From UBA2730 sp022793235 (GTDB lineage Bacteria > Bacillota_I > Bacilli_A > RF39 > UBA660), in assembly GCA_949745755.1 (NCBI GenBank), contig CATJZL010000103.1, forward strand, positions 1 to 7,029: a DNA stretch of 7,029 nucleotides, given 5' to 3'. The notes beneath the pieces were generated by a model. That model was given only the letters and a program-made list of their open reading frames with translations, was not told the DNA's origin and made no database searches. Shown piece after piece: positions 6,423 to 7,029 of this stretch (position 1 is its first letter; every line of letters starts with the position of its first letter). A program made the translations under genes and the position numbers.

Positions 6423-6566
6423 AAGACTCTTTTATTATTTTGATTTGGTTTTAATGATATGAAAAAGAGAATTTTATGAAATGTATTTATTGGTTATGAG
6501 AAATTTATTTTAGAAAGGCGAAAGAAGTTTAAGCAAGGAAAATATTTAATTGATAGTTTATTATAT
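6423..6566. other. Non-coding gap between the ackA operon and the insertion sequence
   Basis: This 144-base AT-rich stretch holds no supportable gene, only short frames broken by stops. CTCTTTT (6427-6433) can pair with AAAAGAG (6463-6469) across a 29-base loop, a weak candidate for the operon's terminator. A short stretch reading KGERSLSKENI in one frame, bounded by stops, could be gene debris but matches nothing I can name. The insertion sequence may have landed in or beside the original operon end. Confidence 0.4.
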
Positions 6567-6593
6567 TGAACTGAACCCCAAAAATTGGACAGT
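6567..6593. repeat. Terminal inverted repeat of the IS3-family element (right)
   Basis: The sequence begins TGAACTGAACCCC and continues through an A-run into TTGGACAGT. This resembles, from memory, IS150-group ends of the form TGxACTGACCCC...GTTGGACA. The inner limit is approximate because the partner repeat is outside the window. Confidence 0.75.
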
Positions 6594-6606
6594 TTATAAA
6601 TAGTTA

Positions 6607-7029
6607 TTAAATAGAGGATTGTAACCTATAATTTATAGGGGACAGTCCTTTTAATTTCACTTTTATTCTATCATAATTATAATAATTAATATAGTCATCT
6701 ATAGCTAAAATTAATTCATCTAATGTTTTATATTTATCATCTTGATCATAAAACATTTCTGTTTTAAGCAACCCAAAGCAATTTTCCATCATTCCATTAT
6801 CCATACTATTGCCTTTTCTAGACATGCTTTGCTTTATTCCTTTATTCTTTAGTCTTTGTTGATATGATTCATGCTGATATTGCCAACCTTGATCTGAATG
6901 TAAGATTAATCCTTCTAAATTTTTATCTTCAAATGCCTTATTAAGCATATCATTTATTTGTTCTAAATTAGGTGATTTAGAAGTATTGTAAGATATTACT
7001 TCTCCATTAAATCCATCTAATATTGGTGA
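6607..7029 (-). CDS. IS3-family transposase (OrfB, DDE integrase core), 5'-truncated by the window
   Basis: This is the catalytic subunit that cuts and joins the ends of the element. The reading frame stays open to the window edge: upstream of the internal Met at 6946-6948 it continues with SPILDGFNGEVISYNTSKSP and NLEQIND, standard IS3 OrfB sequence, so 140 codons are visible and the true start lies outside. The second catalytic Asp is in LHSDQGWQYQ and the catalytic Glu in MMENCFGLLKTE, with 35 residues between them, matching the D(35)E spacing of the rve family. The first catalytic Asp should lie beyond the edge. The C-terminus has the usual KGLSPINYR motif. Nothing in the visible part is broken. 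OrfA and the frameshift normally joining it to OrfB cannot be seen. The gene converges on the ackA operon. Confidence 0.93.
   Translation of the reverse strand, partial: SPILDGFNGEVISYNTSKSPNLEQINDMLNKAFEDKNLEGLILHSDQGWQYQHESYQQRLKNKGIKQSMSRKGNSMDNGMMENCFGLLKTEMFYDQDDKYKTLDELILAIDDYINYYNYDRIKVKLKGLSPINYRLQSSI
6615..6649. repeat. Imperfect hairpin at the transposase 3' end
   Basis: A 35-base imperfect inverted repeat covers the last codons of the transposase gene. Its arms pair AGGA/TCCT, TGT/ACA and CCTATAA/TTATAGG with three mismatched positions. On the plus strand it is followed by TTTTAATTT, so it could stop transcription entering the element from the ackA operon. On the minus strand the following T-run is weak. 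Confidence 0.6.

Larger units (their letters stand above)
6567..7029 (-). mobile_element. IS3-family (IS150-like) insertion sequence, right end, truncated by the window
   Basis: The minus-strand transposase and a terminal inverted-repeat-like sequence define one end of an IS3-family element. The boundary at 6567 is set by a TG dinucleotide starting TGAACTGAACCCC, the expected outer end for this group. The transposase C-terminus lies towards this end, so it is the right end. The left end, orfA and any 3-4 bp target duplication lie beyond the window. Confidence 0.85.

Noticed and set aside
1..7029. CRISPR array, toxin-antitoxin pair, or defence cassette
   Set aside because: No spaced direct repeats were seen, and the small genes next to ackA lack recognisable toxin, antitoxin or nuclease motifs.

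Overview
The window is AT-rich (most genes are visibly dominated by A/T-ending codons) and carries an alpha/beta-type small acid-soluble spore protein, a Bacillus-type ThiI without a rhodanese domain, and strong GGAGG-like ribosome binding sites. This points to an endospore-forming, low-GC Gram-positive bacterium, probably one of the AT-rich gut Bacilli. That placement is an inference from gene content. The genetic code looks standard: every tryptophan I checked is TGG, and no TGA interrupts the genes.

Layout, left to right. Bases 1-130 hold a slightly GC-richer block with no convincing gene, possibly the end of an RNA or of a neighbouring gene. It is followed by a perfect 36-bp AT-only palindrome (133-168). 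thiI (265-1458) has its own sigma-A-like promoter. Next comes a 73-residue SASP gene (1529-1750) behind a good sigma-G-type promoter and before a clear terminator. A 563-residue exported or membrane-anchored protein (1939-3630) stands alone between its own promoter and terminator. Its C-terminal half looks like a formylglycine-generating-enzyme/C-type-lectin fold.

A tight four-gene operon follows (3722-6422): two proteins I do not recognise, acetate kinase (ackA), and another unrecognised protein. The gaps are 9-14 bases and two ribosome binding sites overlap the preceding stop codon. After 144 bases of apparent non-coding DNA comes the right-hand end of an IS3-family (IS150-like) insertion sequence on the minus strand. 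Its transposase runs off the window.

The recognised genes cover tRNA 4-thiouridine synthesis (ThiI), spore DNA protection (SASP), and acetate/ATP production (AckA). The thiI-SASP pair, with ackA further along, recalls the Bacillus subtilis chromosome around thiI-sspA and ackA. The least explained parts are the modular surface protein and the three unknown proteins co-transcribed with ackA. I did not find a complete undescribed defence or mobile system here.
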